Positions 27,379 through 36,239 of a DNA stretch of 63,944 nucleotides are shown piece after piece. The notes beneath the pieces are model-generated. The model saw only the letters and a list, made by a program, of their open reading frames with translations, made no database searches and was not told where the DNA came from. The DNA comes from Caenibacillus caldisaponilyticus (GTDB lineage: Bacteria; Bacillota; Bacilli; Bacillales; Sporolactobacillaceae): positions 1 through 63,944 of the forward strand of contig NZ_BDDQ01000033.1 of assembly GCF_002003465.1 (NCBI RefSeq), in the 5' to 3' direction. The stretch's first letter is position 1. Each line of letters begins with the position of its first letter. The translations under genes and the position numbers were made by a program.

Positions 27379-28425
27379 ATGACGGACATCAAGCGTTTGA
27401 CGCACATGTCCTCCAAAGCCGGGTGAGGCTGCAAGCTCAGTCCTCAGGACTTGGCGCAAGTTTTGCGTCACTTACCGAAACAAAAAGAAAATCCGAACGT
27501 GCTTGTCGGAACCGATACGTCCGACGACGGCGGCGTGTTTAAGTTGACGGATGATCTCGCCTTGATCCAAACGGTGGATTACTTTACCCCGATCGTCGAT
27601 GATCCCTACATGTTCGGACAGATCGCGGCGGCGAACGCCCTGAGTGATATATACGCGATGGGCGGCGAACCGAAGACGGTGTTGAACATCGTCGGTTACC
27701 CGATGTCGGTGCTAGGTCCGGAAATGCTCGCCGAAATCTTGAGAGGCGCCGGCGAAAAAGTCGACGAAGCGGGCGCCGTCACGATCGGCGGCCATTCCAT
27801 CGACGACAAAGAGCCGAAGTTCGGGCTGGCCGTGACCGGAACGGTCCATCCCGACCATATTTATAAAAATGTCGGCGCCAAACCGGGCGACGTGCTCGTC
27901 CTCACTAAGCCGATCGGGGTCGGCATCCAAACGACGGCCATCAAACGCGATCGGTTGTCCGAGGACAAGATCGAAAAAGTGACCCGGGTGATGGCCGCGC
28001 TTAACAAAACGGCGGCCGAATGCCTCAAACGGCATTCCCCTTCGGCGGTCACCGACGTAACGGGATTCGGTTTGCTCGGCCACGCCTATGAAATGGCGTC
28101 CGGCAGCGGCGTCACGTTCCGAATCAGCAGGGACGCCGTGCCGATACTGTCGGGAACGGAGGCGCTGGCCAAGGATGGCGTCGTGCCCGGCGGCTCGAAA
28201 AACAACTTGAAATGGTTGGAAGGCAAAGTCGCTTTCCCCGATGACATGCCGGAATACGAACGCCTGATACTCGCCGATGCGGTCACTTCGGGAGGACTGC
28301 TCGTCAGCCTATCCAAACAGGAAGCCTCCGCTTATGTCACGGCGCTCCACGATCGGGGCATCACAGATGCGGCGATCATCGGCGAGGTTCTGGAAAAAGG
28401 CGAACGCCCCATCCTCGTCCGTTGA
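27379..28425 (+). CDS. selD: Selenide water dikinase (selenophosphate synthetase), Sec-containing
   Basis: A 348-residue enzyme making selenophosphate from selenide and ATP, the selenium donor for SelA and MnmH. The coding sequence is interrupted by an in-frame TGA at codon 16 (27424-27426) in the context SSKAG-(Sec)-GCK. That is exactly where SelD proteins carry the catalytic Cys or Sec, followed by Gly-Cys-Lys. Downstream the frame is open and fully SelD-like (VGTDTSDDGGVFKL, DYFTPIVDDPYMFGQIAAAN, GGEPKTVLNIVG, TDVTGFGLLGHAYEM). An automatic caller would start it at about 27451 and lose the active site. ATG 27379 has AAGAGGTG upstream. A hairpin begins at the TGA itself. Confidence 0.93.
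27424..27446 (+). promoter_or_regulatory. Bacterial SECIS-like hairpin in selD
   Basis: UGAGGCUG (27424-27431, starting with the Sec codon) pairs with CAG-U-CCUCA (27438-27446), leaving one bulged U and a six-base loop CAAGCU. A short stem-loop immediately at or after the UGA is what SelB recognises in bacterial selenoprotein messages. Confidence 0.7.
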
Positions 28426-28467
28426 CGACAAGCCGGCCTCGCCACTTCCCAATGACCTGAACGCACG

Positions 28468-28516
28468 AATGGCGCGGCAGACGGATACCCGTTTGCCGCG
28501 CCATTGCCATTTTTTG
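28468..28516 (+). terminator. Rho-independent terminator of selD
   Basis: Stem GGCGCGGCA/TGCCGCGCC (28471-28479 and 28494-28502), then ATTGCCATTTTTT. Confidence 0.85.
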
Positions 28517-28623
28517 ATGAAGGACTCTTCACTTATGGCCGCAGAATTGATAGGATGGTAAAAGAAACCTTTCTTCGCAAAGATCGGTTTTTTGTGTCAA
28601 TATATAAGGAGGCCTCGATTTCC

Positions 28624-28695
28624 ATGTTCGACTTTTTGGCCAATTTATTGAGTTCCATCGCAACGGCGCTCATCGGCCGCATCCGCAAGGAATGA
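28624..28695 (+). CDS. 23-residue amphipathic peptide, unknown function
   Basis: A tiny reading frame preceded by a strong TAAGGAGGC, 9-10 bases before its ATG. It starts MFDFLANLLSSIATALIG and ends in a basic RIRKE tail. Plotted on a helix, Phe/Leu/Ile fall on one side and Ser/Thr/Asn on the other, so it would be a membrane-associated amphipathic helix. Candidates are a small membrane-protein regulator or a phenol-soluble-modulin-like peptide; neither is established. It lies downstream of the selD terminator in an otherwise gene-free gap. The ribosome binding site is the main support. Confidence 0.5.
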   Translation: MFDFLANLLSSIATALIGRIRKE

Positions 28696-28843
28696 AGTGG
28701 TTTCCACAACACGGAGCTCTGCAGAAAGGCAGTCATCCAAAAGGTGCCGAAAAAACGGCGGACGGCCCGATGAAGGATCGGCTGGAAAACCTGGCCGATC
28801 CTTTGACCATGCCATTTTTCATTCGCGATCCCGGAGGCGCCCA

Positions 28844-29380
28844 ATGGTCATCTTTGAAAATGAAAAGTTAAAGGTCAGGCCGTTGGAACTCGACGACAAG
28901 CCGCTGCTCGTCCAATGGCTGACCGATCCAACGGTCTTGGCTTATTATGAAGGCCGGGACCGGCCTCATGACATGGAAACAGTCCATGCCCATTTTTATG
29001 ATCGCAAGGACGAAGTGACCCGCTGCATCGTTGAATACGATGGCCAAGCCGTCGGCTATATTCAATTCTACCCGCTGGACGCCCCGGCCAAAGCCGCCTA
29101 TGGATATGCCCAAGACGACGTCATATATGGTACCGACCAATTCATCGGGGAGCCGACGTTATGGAATCGCGGCATCGGCTCGCTTCTCGTTCGCTCGATG
29201 ACGGCGTATTTGATTCATAAAAAAGGCGCCAACCGGGTCGTCATGGACCCGCAAACGTGGAACGTGCGAGCCATCCGCAGTTATGAACGCTGCGGTTTCC
29301 AAAAGATCAAGCGGCTTCCCAAACATGAATGGCATGAAGGCGAACTCAGGGATTGTTGGTTGATGGAATACCGGCCATAA
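28844..29380 (+). CDS. AAC(6')-type GNAT acetyltransferase
   Basis: A 178-residue GNAT enzyme resembling aminoglycoside 6'-N-acetyltransferases. From the middle on, the pattern YGTDQFIGEPTLWNRGIGSL, LVRSMTAYL, VMDPQTWNVRAIRSYERCGF follows that of AAC(6')-Ib-like proteins: the ID/TDQFIGEP motif, the acetyl-CoA loop with R/G-x-G-x-G, and DP-x3-N-x-RAI-x-CYE. ATG 28844 has GGAGGCGC 5 bases upstream. It sits alone between selD and selB, with no mobile-element context, so it looks like a resident chromosomal gene. Whether it modifies aminoglycosides or another amine is untested. Confidence 0.8.
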   Translation: MVIFENEKLKVRPLELDDKPLLVQWLTDPTVLAYYEGRDRPHDMETVHAHFYDRKDEVTRCIVEYDGQAVGYIQFYPLDAPAKAAYGYAQDDVIYGTDQFIGEPTLWNRGIGSLLVRSMTAYLIHKKGANRVVMDPQTWNVRAIRSYERCGFQKIKRLPKHEWHEGELRDCWLMEYRP

Positions 29381-29465
29381 TCCTCCCGCAAAAGAAATCT
29401 CCAGGCTCAATCCGATTCAAGTGAGAACGTGGGACGCCTGCCCCGCTTCCTTCCGATCCCTTCCA

Positions 29466-31373
29466 TCATTCACGACACCATGCTTTTACAGACTCCATCC
29501 ATACCCGGACGTTATCCTCCCGCTTCGTCACGCCAAGCCGGTCACAAAGCTCCAAAAACGGGATGGCAAATTTCCGCGTCAAGCCAAGGATGGTTTTGGC
29601 TTCGACGATCGTAAATCGATGCCCCGTCGCCGCTTTCAGGCGTTCGATCCCTTGCCGGACCGCACGGACCGCGATCAAGCGATCCTCGGAAAGGCGCAAC
29701 GCTTTGCCTTGTTCCAACAAGTAATGATAGAAATCGGAAGCGACGGTTTCCTTTAGCCCTGCTTCATTGACCAAATCCGCCCACGCGGCGGGCATGAGTC
29801 CTTGCGCGGTCAGTTTTTTTTCAAGCGCCAGCAGCGGTTCGCGCCATGCGGCGGGAGCGTGTGGGGAAAAGGAAGCCAAGCGCACGAGATGCCCTTGGAG
29901 CGCGATCGTGCCTTCTCTCTTCAAACGCCGTTCCGCTTCTTCCACCAAGGCCGCCGGCACGTCATGAAGTTCCCGCCAATCCGCGAGCGACATCCCCGAT
30001 CGCAGAGGAAACCGCTCATGAAAGGCGGTAAGCCGATCCACGAGGCGCGCTTGCACCCGTTCCAAAGCGAAGCGCGAGGCATAGAGGCCGGCGCCCGTTT
30101 CAACGACCTCTCCCTGAGCGATCAAACGCTTCAGGACGGAGTCTCTAGACGCTTCATCCAGCCCGGTCATTCTCAAGATCGCTTGGCCATCCATGATTTG
30201 GTTTTCCTTCAGAGCCGCTTTGATCCAGTCCTCGGGCTCCCCTTCGGCCAGCTTTTTAAGTTCCCGAACCGTCTCCGCCCGGTGGCGGTGCTTTTCAGCG
30301 ACCGGGTTGATCACTTCCCCGCCGCCGAGCGTCTCGGCGGGAGACGGCCGGCGCACGATAAACCGATCCCCTTTTTTCGCCACGACCGGGCGGGATAGTT
30401 CAATTTGCCCATACACCGCTTCCCCCGGCTCCCAACGGTTGCGGTCGTAAAAAATGAGCCGGCCGGGAATCGCGGCCGCGGCCAAATGGAACATGATTTC
30501 CGCCCGCTGTTTTAACGGTTTGGACATCTCTTCGAGGGCTTGCAAGCGGACGTCGAGGCGCAGCGACGGCACATAGGTGCCTTCTGCGGCAAGGACGTCG
30601 CCGCGCTTGACCTCGTCGCGATCCACCGCCGCCAGATTCACGGCCACGCGCCCGCCCGCCCCGGCTTCCGACACTTGGACATGATGCGCTTGCAGCGCTT
30701 TGATTCGGACCGGGCGATTTTCCGGCAACAAAACATAGGCGCCGTCTTTTCGAATCGTCCCATTAAAGATAGTGCCGCGGACGACCGTCCCGTGTCCGGG
30801 TACGGTAAAAACGTCGTCAATCGGCAGGCGCAGCGGTTCTTTTTTGGAAATGCCCTTATATGTCCGCGCAAACGAGACGAGGGCGCTGCGGAGTTCGTCA
30901 ATCCCTGCACCGCTCAGGCTGTCCACTTCATATATCGGCGAACCTTCATACTCCGTGCCCATCAAAACCGCTTGCACGGCGCTGCGCACGTTCGCCAGGC
31001 GGATGCGGTCGACCAAGGCGGTTTTCGTCAGCGCGACGACCATTTTGGGCACGCCGAGCAAGCGGCAAATCGCCAAATGTTCTTTCGTCTGCGGCATGAT
31101 CCCCTCATCCGCGGCAACGGTCAAGACAACGAGCTGAATGCCGGCGACGCCGGCGATCATCCGCCGGATGAAGCGTTCATGGCCGGGCACGTCGATGACG
31201 GCGACGCGCCGCCCTTCCCCGACGTCCAAAAAAGCATAACCGTTTTCTATGGAGATTTGCCGCCTTTTCTCTTCGATGAGTCGATCGGTTTCGATGCCGG
31301 TCAGCGCCTTGGTCAACGCCGTTTTGCCGTGATCAATATGTCCGGCGATTCCAATGGCGATCGCGTGATCCAA
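29466..31373 (-). CDS. selB: Selenocysteine-specific elongation factor
   Basis: A 635-residue GTPase that delivers Sec-tRNA(Sec) to UGA codons marked by a SECIS hairpin. G-domain motifs are IAGHIDHGKTALTKALTG (P-loop), DVPGHERFIRRM (switch II) and an ALTK motif in place of NKxD. The EF-Tu-like domains contain DDVFTVPGHGTVVRGTIFNG. The C-terminal third consists of winged-helix repeats, the last carrying FTIVEAKTILGLTRKFAIPFLELCDR for SECIS binding. TTG 31373 is chosen because AAAAGGAGG lies 8 bases upstream; longer starts lack a ribosome binding site. It is on the minus strand, apart from selA and selD but within 6 kb. Confidence 0.95.
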   Translation of the reverse strand: MDHAIAIGIAGHIDHGKTALTKALTGIETDRLIEEKRRQISIENGYAFLDVGEGRRVAVIDVPGHERFIRRMIAGVAGIQLVVLTVAADEGIMPQTKEHLAICRLLGVPKMVVALTKTALVDRIRLANVRSAVQAVLMGTEYEGSPIYEVDSLSGAGIDELRSALVSFARTYKGISKKEPLRLPIDDVFTVPGHGTVVRGTIFNGTIRKDGAYVLLPENRPVRIKALQAHHVQVSEAGAGGRVAVNLAAVDRDEVKRGDVLAAEGTYVPSLRLDVRLQALEEMSKPLKQRAEIMFHLAAAAIPGRLIFYDRNRWEPGEAVYGQIELSRPVVAKKGDRFIVRRPSPAETLGGGEVINPVAEKHRHRAETVRELKKLAEGEPEDWIKAALKENQIMDGQAILRMTGLDEASRDSVLKRLIAQGEVVETGAGLYASRFALERVQARLVDRLTAFHERFPLRSGMSLADWRELHDVPAALVEEAERRLKREGTIALQGHLVRLASFSPHAPAAWREPLLALEKKLTAQGLMPAAWADLVNEAGLKETVASDFYHYLLEQGKALRLSEDRLIAVRAVRQGIERLKAATGHRFTIVEAKTILGLTRKFAIPFLELCDRLGVTKREDNVRVWMESVKAWCRE

Positions 31374-31708
31374 TCCCACCGCCTCCTTTTCATATCCCCC
31401 GTCCAGTTCCATCGGCCGTTCGCATAGCAGATGGAGGGAAACCGACGGCGAATCCCGCGTTCGATTCAACCGTTTGGCTTTTTCTCTTTTTTATGAACGG
31501 CCTCTTGCGCGCAGACGGATGCTCATCGGGATGAGCATCGTGCATACGGTGTTATTTACATTGTATTACGGTCCCGTTCGCCCCGCCAAGCACGGAAAAC
31601 ATGAGGATGTTCAAAAAGAAAGTCCGATCAAGCCGGTGTCGCCGCCAAACGGATCCCTAGCATGAACGCCCTCGCCTTAACGCGTCCGTCGCACCCGGCG
31701 TTTTCGTG

Positions 31709-32044
31709 TTATCTGTGGGCCAGAACGAGCGAACTCGTCAACCACATCAGCAGCCCTAAGATCACGCTTATCCCCCAGTTTTGAGTGGTTTTAAGAGTAA
31801 ATAACAACGTCATGACACATATGAGACCGCCAATCATCCCATAAACCGAGCCCCGGGCGGTTTTGGCCGCTTCTTTCGACCCTTTCTTCCATCCGACCAT
31901 CATGACGGCGACGACCATCACGGCCGGAAAGGTCGCGAAAATCCCGCCGATCGCTTTCCACGGCAATCGTTGCGCCGTGACATAGCTCAAGACGACGGCC
32001 GAGCCGCCGAGTATAAAACGAAGGAGTAAATCACGTATCACCAT
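31709..32044 (-). CDS. DUF3147-family membrane protein (second copy)
   Basis: A 111-residue protein with four predicted membrane helices (about residues 7-25, 30-48, 63-84, 90-108). Its core (LLLRFILGGSAVVLSY, GGIFATFPAVMV) parallels the gene just upstream, so the two are tandem paralogs or two subunits of one complex. ATG 32044 follows CAGGTGATTGAA, a modest ribosome binding site, 20 bases after the upstream stop. The shared motif (small-residue-rich helix, then A-TFPAV) is that of DUF3147. Function unknown; pairs like this often assemble as heteromers. Confidence 0.78.
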   Translation of the reverse strand: MVIRDLLLRFILGGSAVVLSYVTAQRLPWKAIGGIFATFPAVMVVAVMMVGWKKGSKEAAKTARGSVYGMIGGLICVMTLLFTLKTTQNWGISVILGLLMWLTSSLVLAHR

Positions 32045-32064
32045 TTCAATCACCTGATCCACAA

Positions 32065-32427
32065 TCAAAAATATCCCGATAAAACGGCATAAACCAAGGA
32101 GACGAAAAACCAGCCGGCCAAAGCTTGGGTCAACCCGCGCTTCCAACCTTGCTTCGTCGAAAAGTAAACGACGGCCATGGCACAAAAAATGTCGATCAGC
32201 ATCCCGATCACGGCCCCTTGGGAGAGTTCAACCGATTTTTTCACCAATGCCTCGCCCGTTGCATCGAGCCTAAGCGCCAAAAGCGCCGCCAAAAAGACAG
32301 CGGGGAAGGCCGCAAAAACTCCTCCCCATTTTGAACCCAATGTTTTCGAAACGAGATGACAGGCGACCACGGCGCCCCCGCCTAGCAAAAAACGAAGGAT
32401 GATTCCACTGATTGATAAAGTCGCCAA
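32065..32427 (-). CDS. DUF3147-family membrane protein (first copy)
   Basis: A 120-residue protein with four predicted membrane helices. The core IILRFLLGGGAVVACHLVSK and GGVFAAFPAVFLAALLAL matches its downstream neighbour, arguing for gene duplication within the operon. The start is TTG 32427, with AAAGGAGG 8 bases upstream. A charged cytosolic loop (LDATGEALVKKSVELSQG) separates helices 2 and 3. It forms a two-gene operon with the following copy. No catalytic residue is evident. Confidence 0.8.
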   Translation of the reverse strand: MATLSISGIILRFLLGGGAVVACHLVSKTLGSKWGGVFAAFPAVFLAALLALRLDATGEALVKKSVELSQGAVIGMLIDIFCAMAVVYFSTKQGWKRGLTQALAGWFFVSLVYAVLSGYF

Positions 32428-32669
32428 GACAGCTGCCTCCTTTCTCTGGCTGTTCTCAAGTTAACATAATGTTTAGGAGGGCATAAAAAATGGCCGGGAT
32501 AACGATTTTACATGTCTATGGTAGTACGCGATGACCGCGACGCTTGTGAACTTTTATTTAATTCTTCGGCTGTTGCGCTTACACTTCCAAAAATGTGGCA
32601 AAAACTTGACGGGAATTCCGTTTGAAAATTGTGATGGCCCGGCGCACACATAAGAGAAAATCGAGGCCT

Positions 32670-32729
32670 AAAAAAGAGAAAAGGCGCTTTCGCCCCCGAC
32701 GGTGTTGTCCGTGAGGGTTTGCGCCTTAA
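32670..32729 (-). terminator. Terminator of the sugar-nucleotide operon
   Basis: On the minus strand AAGGCGC and GCGCCTT close a structured loop that itself has a CCCTC/GGGGG pairing, followed by TTCTCTTTTTT. Nothing else was recognised in 32428-32669. Confidence 0.7.
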
Positions 32730-32775
32730 TTTTACCCGACGCTTTTCGCTTCAGGTATGGAATCCATTTAACCGT

Positions 32776-33900
32776 TTAAACATGGGAAACGACTGCACGA
32801 TCGAAGCGATTTTCGACGTCTTCCTCGAAGCCCAACGATCGGGCAATGGCCTCCGTCAACAGGTAGGAAAGCGTCGATTCGGCGCCCCGATTCGGATTCG
32901 GTCCGTCCGGGTTCAGGCCGTCACAGCAGCTCCCATCGCTCGGATCCGCTAGGGGCGTGCCGAGGTCATTGTCGCCGTAAAACCAATTTCGGCAACGGCG
33001 AACGACTTCGCGATAGGCCTCGTCTCCCGTGGCGCGATAAGCCTCGCGCGCAGCCAAAGCCAACTTCATGACATCGATGGGTTGTTGGTCCCAGTCGGCC
33101 CGGCGCTCGGCGTCGCACCAGCCGCGATTGCCGACGGGGCGAATGACGCCGTCGCGCCCGCTCATCTTGGTCAAAAGGAAGTCGAAGCTCTCTTTGGCGA
33201 CTTGCAACGTTTCCCGTTTTCCATGGTACCGATAGGCCACAAACAGCGCCCATGGCAAGAGCCCGTTGGCGTACGTGATTTGCGGCTCAAACCAACGCCA
33301 GTCCTCCGTCCTGTGCGCGCGATAAGCGGCGAGCAAACGCTGCTCAAACGTGTTCGCCAATTCGGCGAGGCCATCTTCCGTAACACCGGAAGGCAAGGCC
33401 GAATCCCCGCTTCGCTCGTTTAAAAGCAAACCGCAAGTCGCGAGCCCCCAGGCTTGGCCGCGCAAAAACCGGAGCTCGCGGCCGGCCGCAAGCGATCGCC
33501 TTAGAATCTCGGCGGCCACGCGCTTCCGGGCCATATCGCCGAGCTGGACGTAAGCGACCGCCGTGGCCCAAAGTGAGCGGCCCAAGCAGTCATCCGATCG
33601 CGTTTCCGATTCCGGGGTACGGTCAAAATAAAAGTTGTTCTGAAACCAACCGTCCTCCCTCTGCGCCCAGAGCAAGAAGGCTAAATACCTGTCCAGCAGC
33701 CAGATTAATCGCCGGCGTTCGTCAAGCGCATCGTCTCCCAACAGATCGAGCCACTCCAGGCACAGCCAGATGGCTCGCGCGTTGTCGTCGGTCGAATACC
33801 CTTCGCGGCGGCGCGGAATGCGCCCTAAACTGTGCTCAAGCAACCCCGTGTCGTCAGTCATGCGTTCCAAATGATCGAACTTAACGACTGACGGAGACAA
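32776..33900 (-). CDS. Putative six-hairpin glycosidase-type protein, unknown substrate
   Basis: A 374-residue soluble protein without signal peptide. Its regular run of Trp/Tyr-rich helices (LLWAQREDGWFQNNFYFD, SDDCLGRSLWATAVAYVQLG, RFLRGQAWGLATCGLLL, WRWFEPQITYANGLLPWALF) is the pattern of alpha6/alpha6-barrel sugar enzymes. The YSTDDNARAIWL, RSDDCLGR and EPQITYANG acid-containing motifs could supply catalytic acids. The start TTG 33900 overlaps the glycosyltransferase by 20 bases and is preceded by GAGGTG. It is third in an operon after a nucleotidyltransferase and a glycosyltransferase, so it likely trims or processes the same saccharide. I cannot name a glycoside hydrolase family. Confidence 0.68.
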   Translation of the reverse strand: MSPSVVKFDHLERMTDDTGLLEHSLGRIPRRREGYSTDDNARAIWLCLEWLDLLGDDALDERRRLIWLLDRYLAFLLWAQREDGWFQNNFYFDRTPESETRSDDCLGRSLWATAVAYVQLGDMARKRVAAEILRRSLAAGRELRFLRGQAWGLATCGLLLNERSGDSALPSGVTEDGLAELANTFEQRLLAAYRAHRTEDWRWFEPQITYANGLLPWALFVAYRYHGKRETLQVAKESFDFLLTKMSGRDGVIRPVGNRGWCDAERRADWDQQPIDVMKLALAAREAYRATGDEAYREVVRRCRNWFYGDNDLGTPLADPSDGSCCDGLNPDGPNPNRGAESTLSYLLTEAIARSLGFEEDVENRFDRAVVSHV

Positions 33901-35098
33901 CGGGCTTCACCTCACCTTCCCGTCGTTCGGCCGCTTTTTCATGGCCGTCCGTTTCGCCGCTGAGCCGTTCAAACAGCTGGAGGTATTGCCCGCCGACGCG
34001 GGGCCAGTAGGTGTTCGCGCCGATCTGTCTGATTTTCTCCTGCCAATGCCGCATCGCCGCGTCATCGGACAATAAGCGGCGGAGCTGCTGCTCCCAAGCG
34101 GGGATATCGTTGTACGGCAAGAGCAGTTCCTCGCACCCGCGCAGCAGATCGCGGGCATGTTCATAGGGCGTCGAGAGGACCGGACGGCCGACGCCGACCG
34201 CGTAGGCCAACGTGCCGCTCGTGATTTGCTGCATGCCGGGATACGGCGTAATGTAAAGGTCGCACGCCGTCAAGTAAGCGACCAGTTCTTCCTCGCTGAC
34301 ATAGCGATCGACCATCCGCACGTTCGCCTCCAGCCCGAGGCGGCGAATCATGTCCAGCAATTCCTCGCGATACGCTTCTCCTTCGCGCTTTTTCACTTCG
34401 GGGTGCGTTTGGCCGGCGATGACATACAACGTCTCCGGCACTTCGCGGACGACACCCGGCAAAGCGCGGATCACCGATTCAATGCCTTTGCCGCGGTTGA
34501 GCAATCCAAAGGTGAACAGGACTTTGCGCCCTTCAAATCCGAGCTCGCGCCGGAGTTGATCGCGCTCCTCGTCGCGCGGTTCCGGAGCGCCGTGCGGAAT
34601 GTAGATGATTTTTTGTTCCGGCAAGTTAAACGCATGGGTTAAGTACGGGATCGCCCGGCGATTCATGACGACGATCGCGTCGCTTGCGTCGGCGATTTCT
34701 TGTTGAATCCGCCGATAAGGCGGCTGCGGATCGGCAAAGATGGTGTGGAACGTCGTGACGAGCGGTTTTTTTAAGGCGTGAATGAAATCCAATATGTATT
34801 CACCCGCTTCGCCGCCGAAAATGCCGAATTCGTGCTGCAAAACCACGACCGACACATCGCTGCGGTTGACCCGTTCAGCCATCTGTTTATACGCCGAGCG
34901 GTCTTGAGCCGCCAGCGGCCAGAACTTCGGATCGTTCCGATAGGCCGCATCTCCGTCGTTTTCGTTATAGAGCACGATCACCGGGTCGTCGTCGCGCCGG
35001 CTGCCGGCTACGCGCACGCTGCTTCGAAGATGCTCGGTGAACGTGGCGATGCCGCAGCGGCGCGGGGGATACGTGCTGACATAGGCAATCCGCTTCAT
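33881..35098 (-). CDS. GT4-type glycosyltransferase
   Basis: A 405-residue retaining glycosyltransferase with GT-B fold. The N-terminal domain opens with MKRIAYVSTYPPRRCGIATF, typical of nucleotide-sugar-dependent mannosyl- or glucosyltransferases. The C-terminal domain contains KVLFTFGLLNRGKGIESVIR, MVDRYVSEEELVAYLTACDL and the donor-binding E-x7-E pattern around EHARDLLRGCEELLLPY. ATG 35098 overlaps the stop of the preceding gene as ATGA, giving translational coupling. With an NDP-sugar synthase upstream, the donor is probably GDP-mannose or a similar sugar nucleotide. Product unknown: a compatible-solute glycoside or an envelope glycan are both possible. Confidence 0.85.
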   Translation of the reverse strand: MKRIAYVSTYPPRRCGIATFTEHLRSSVRVAGSRRDDDPVIVLYNENDGDAAYRNDPKFWPLAAQDRSAYKQMAERVNRSDVSVVVLQHEFGIFGGEAGEYILDFIHALKKPLVTTFHTIFADPQPPYRRIQQEIADASDAIVVMNRRAIPYLTHAFNLPEQKIIYIPHGAPEPRDEERDQLRRELGFEGRKVLFTFGLLNRGKGIESVIRALPGVVREVPETLYVIAGQTHPEVKKREGEAYREELLDMIRRLGLEANVRMVDRYVSEEELVAYLTACDLYITPYPGMQQITSGTLAYAVGVGRPVLSTPYEHARDLLRGCEELLLPYNDIPAWEQQLRRLLSDDAAMRHWQEKIRQIGANTYWPRVGGQYLQLFERLSGETDGHEKAAERREGEVKPVVSVSR

Positions 35099-36138
35099 GC
35101 TTGCATCACCTCTCCGGGATCGTTGATGATCGAATTTTTGAACACCTCGCCGGCAGGCGCCACGGTCCGGTACCCGAAAATGCTGTTGCTGAGACGGCTG
35201 CCGTCGCGTACGACCGAACGATCCCACAAGATGGAATTTGAACAATGGACGCGGGCGCCGATGCGGCAATTGTCGCCGATCACGTCATAAGGACCGATCA
35301 CCGCTTGGTCGCCGATCTTGACTTTGTTGCCGATCAAAACCGGCGGCACGAACAGCACCCCTTTACCGAATTCGACGTCTTCCCCTGCCCATACACCGGG
35401 CTGAACCTGACGTCCTTGCATGGGAAGGGGAAACCGTCGGTCGAGCACATCCCAATGAACTTGGCGGTAACGGCTCGGCGTTCCCATATCGCGCCAGTAG
35501 CCGCGGCTGACCATGCCATAGACGCCGGCACTTTCTTGAATCAAACGCGGGAACGTTTCGCGTTCAATGGAAACTTCGCGCTGCGCCGGAATATATCGGA
35601 AGACGTCCGGCTCGAGGATGTACAAGCCGGCATTGATCCGGTTGGACGGCGCTTCTTCAGGACGGGGCTTCTCGACAAACCGAAGGATCCGTCCGGTATC
35701 GTCTTGTTCGACGACCCCGTACGAAGTCGGATCATCCACTTCCGTCAAGGCAATGGTGGCGACGCCGCCGTGCTGGCGGTGAAATTCGAGCAGCGGGATC
35801 AGCTCCGGCAGATGGACGATGTCGGCGTTGAACACCAGGAAGCAGTCATCAAAGAAGCGTTCCGCGTTTTTGATGGCTCCGGCCGTCCCCATGGGGAACG
35901 GTTCAACCGCGTACTCAATCTTCACTCCCCAGCGGCGGCCGTCGCCGAAATGGCGACGAATCACATCAGAGCAGTGGCGCGCCGCCATGACAAAGTGGTC
36001 GACGCCTTGTTCACGCAAATGGGTGATGAGATGTTCCAACCAAGGGCGATTCGCGATGGGCGCCATCGGCTTCGGTAAATTTTCGGTTAAAGGACGAAGT
36101 CGAGTGCCCAAACCTCCGGCTAAAAGCAATGCTTTCAT
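35095..36138 (-). CDS. Sugar-phosphate nucleotidyltransferase (mannose-1-phosphate guanylyltransferase-like)
   Basis: A 347-residue NDP-sugar pyrophosphorylase. The N-terminal catalytic domain starts MKALLLAGGLGTRLRPLTEN (pyrophosphorylase signature with metal/nucleotide loop), followed by LPKPMAPIANRPWLEHLI, the metal Asp in VFNADIV and FVEKPRPEEAPSNRINAGLY. The C-terminal part has left-handed beta-helix hexapeptides (VLIGNKVKIGDQAVIGPYDV). The short family is annotated as GDP-mannose or glucose-1-phosphate nucleotidyltransferase; base specificity cannot be read off. ATG 36138 has GGAGGG 6-10 bases upstream. First gene of a three-gene overlapping operon, behind a promoter with a CIRCE-like repeat. 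Confidence 0.88.
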   Translation of the reverse strand: MKALLLAGGLGTRLRPLTENLPKPMAPIANRPWLEHLITHLREQGVDHFVMAARHCSDVIRRHFGDGRRWGVKIEYAVEPFPMGTAGAIKNAERFFDDCFLVFNADIVHLPELIPLLEFHRQHGGVATIALTEVDDPTSYGVVEQDDTGRILRFVEKPRPEEAPSNRINAGLYILEPDVFRYIPAQREVSIERETFPRLIQESAGVYGMVSRGYWRDMGTPSRYRQVHWDVLDRRFPLPMQGRQVQPGVWAGEDVEFGKGVLFVPPVLIGNKVKIGDQAVIGPYDVIGDNCRIGARVHCSNSILWDRSVVRDGSRLSNSIFGYRTVAPAGEVFKNSIINDPGEVMQA

Positions 36139-36239
36139 TTTGCCATCCCTCCATTAGATTCGAGATTCGTGCCGTACGAAGACCGAAACAGATGGATGAA
36201 TGAGAAAATGAAAGACGTGAGGCTTGTGAAAACCTTTTA

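Noticed and set aside
31519-31665. Possible 48-residue one-helix protein between selB and the DUF3147 pair
   Set aside because: No ribosome binding site before any of its starts and no family pattern; not enough support.
32670-32729. GGCGCAAACCC...GCGCC as a metabolite riboswitch
   Set aside because: It lies downstream of the operon, ends in a T-run and has no expected pseudoknot or conserved core; a terminator is sufficient.
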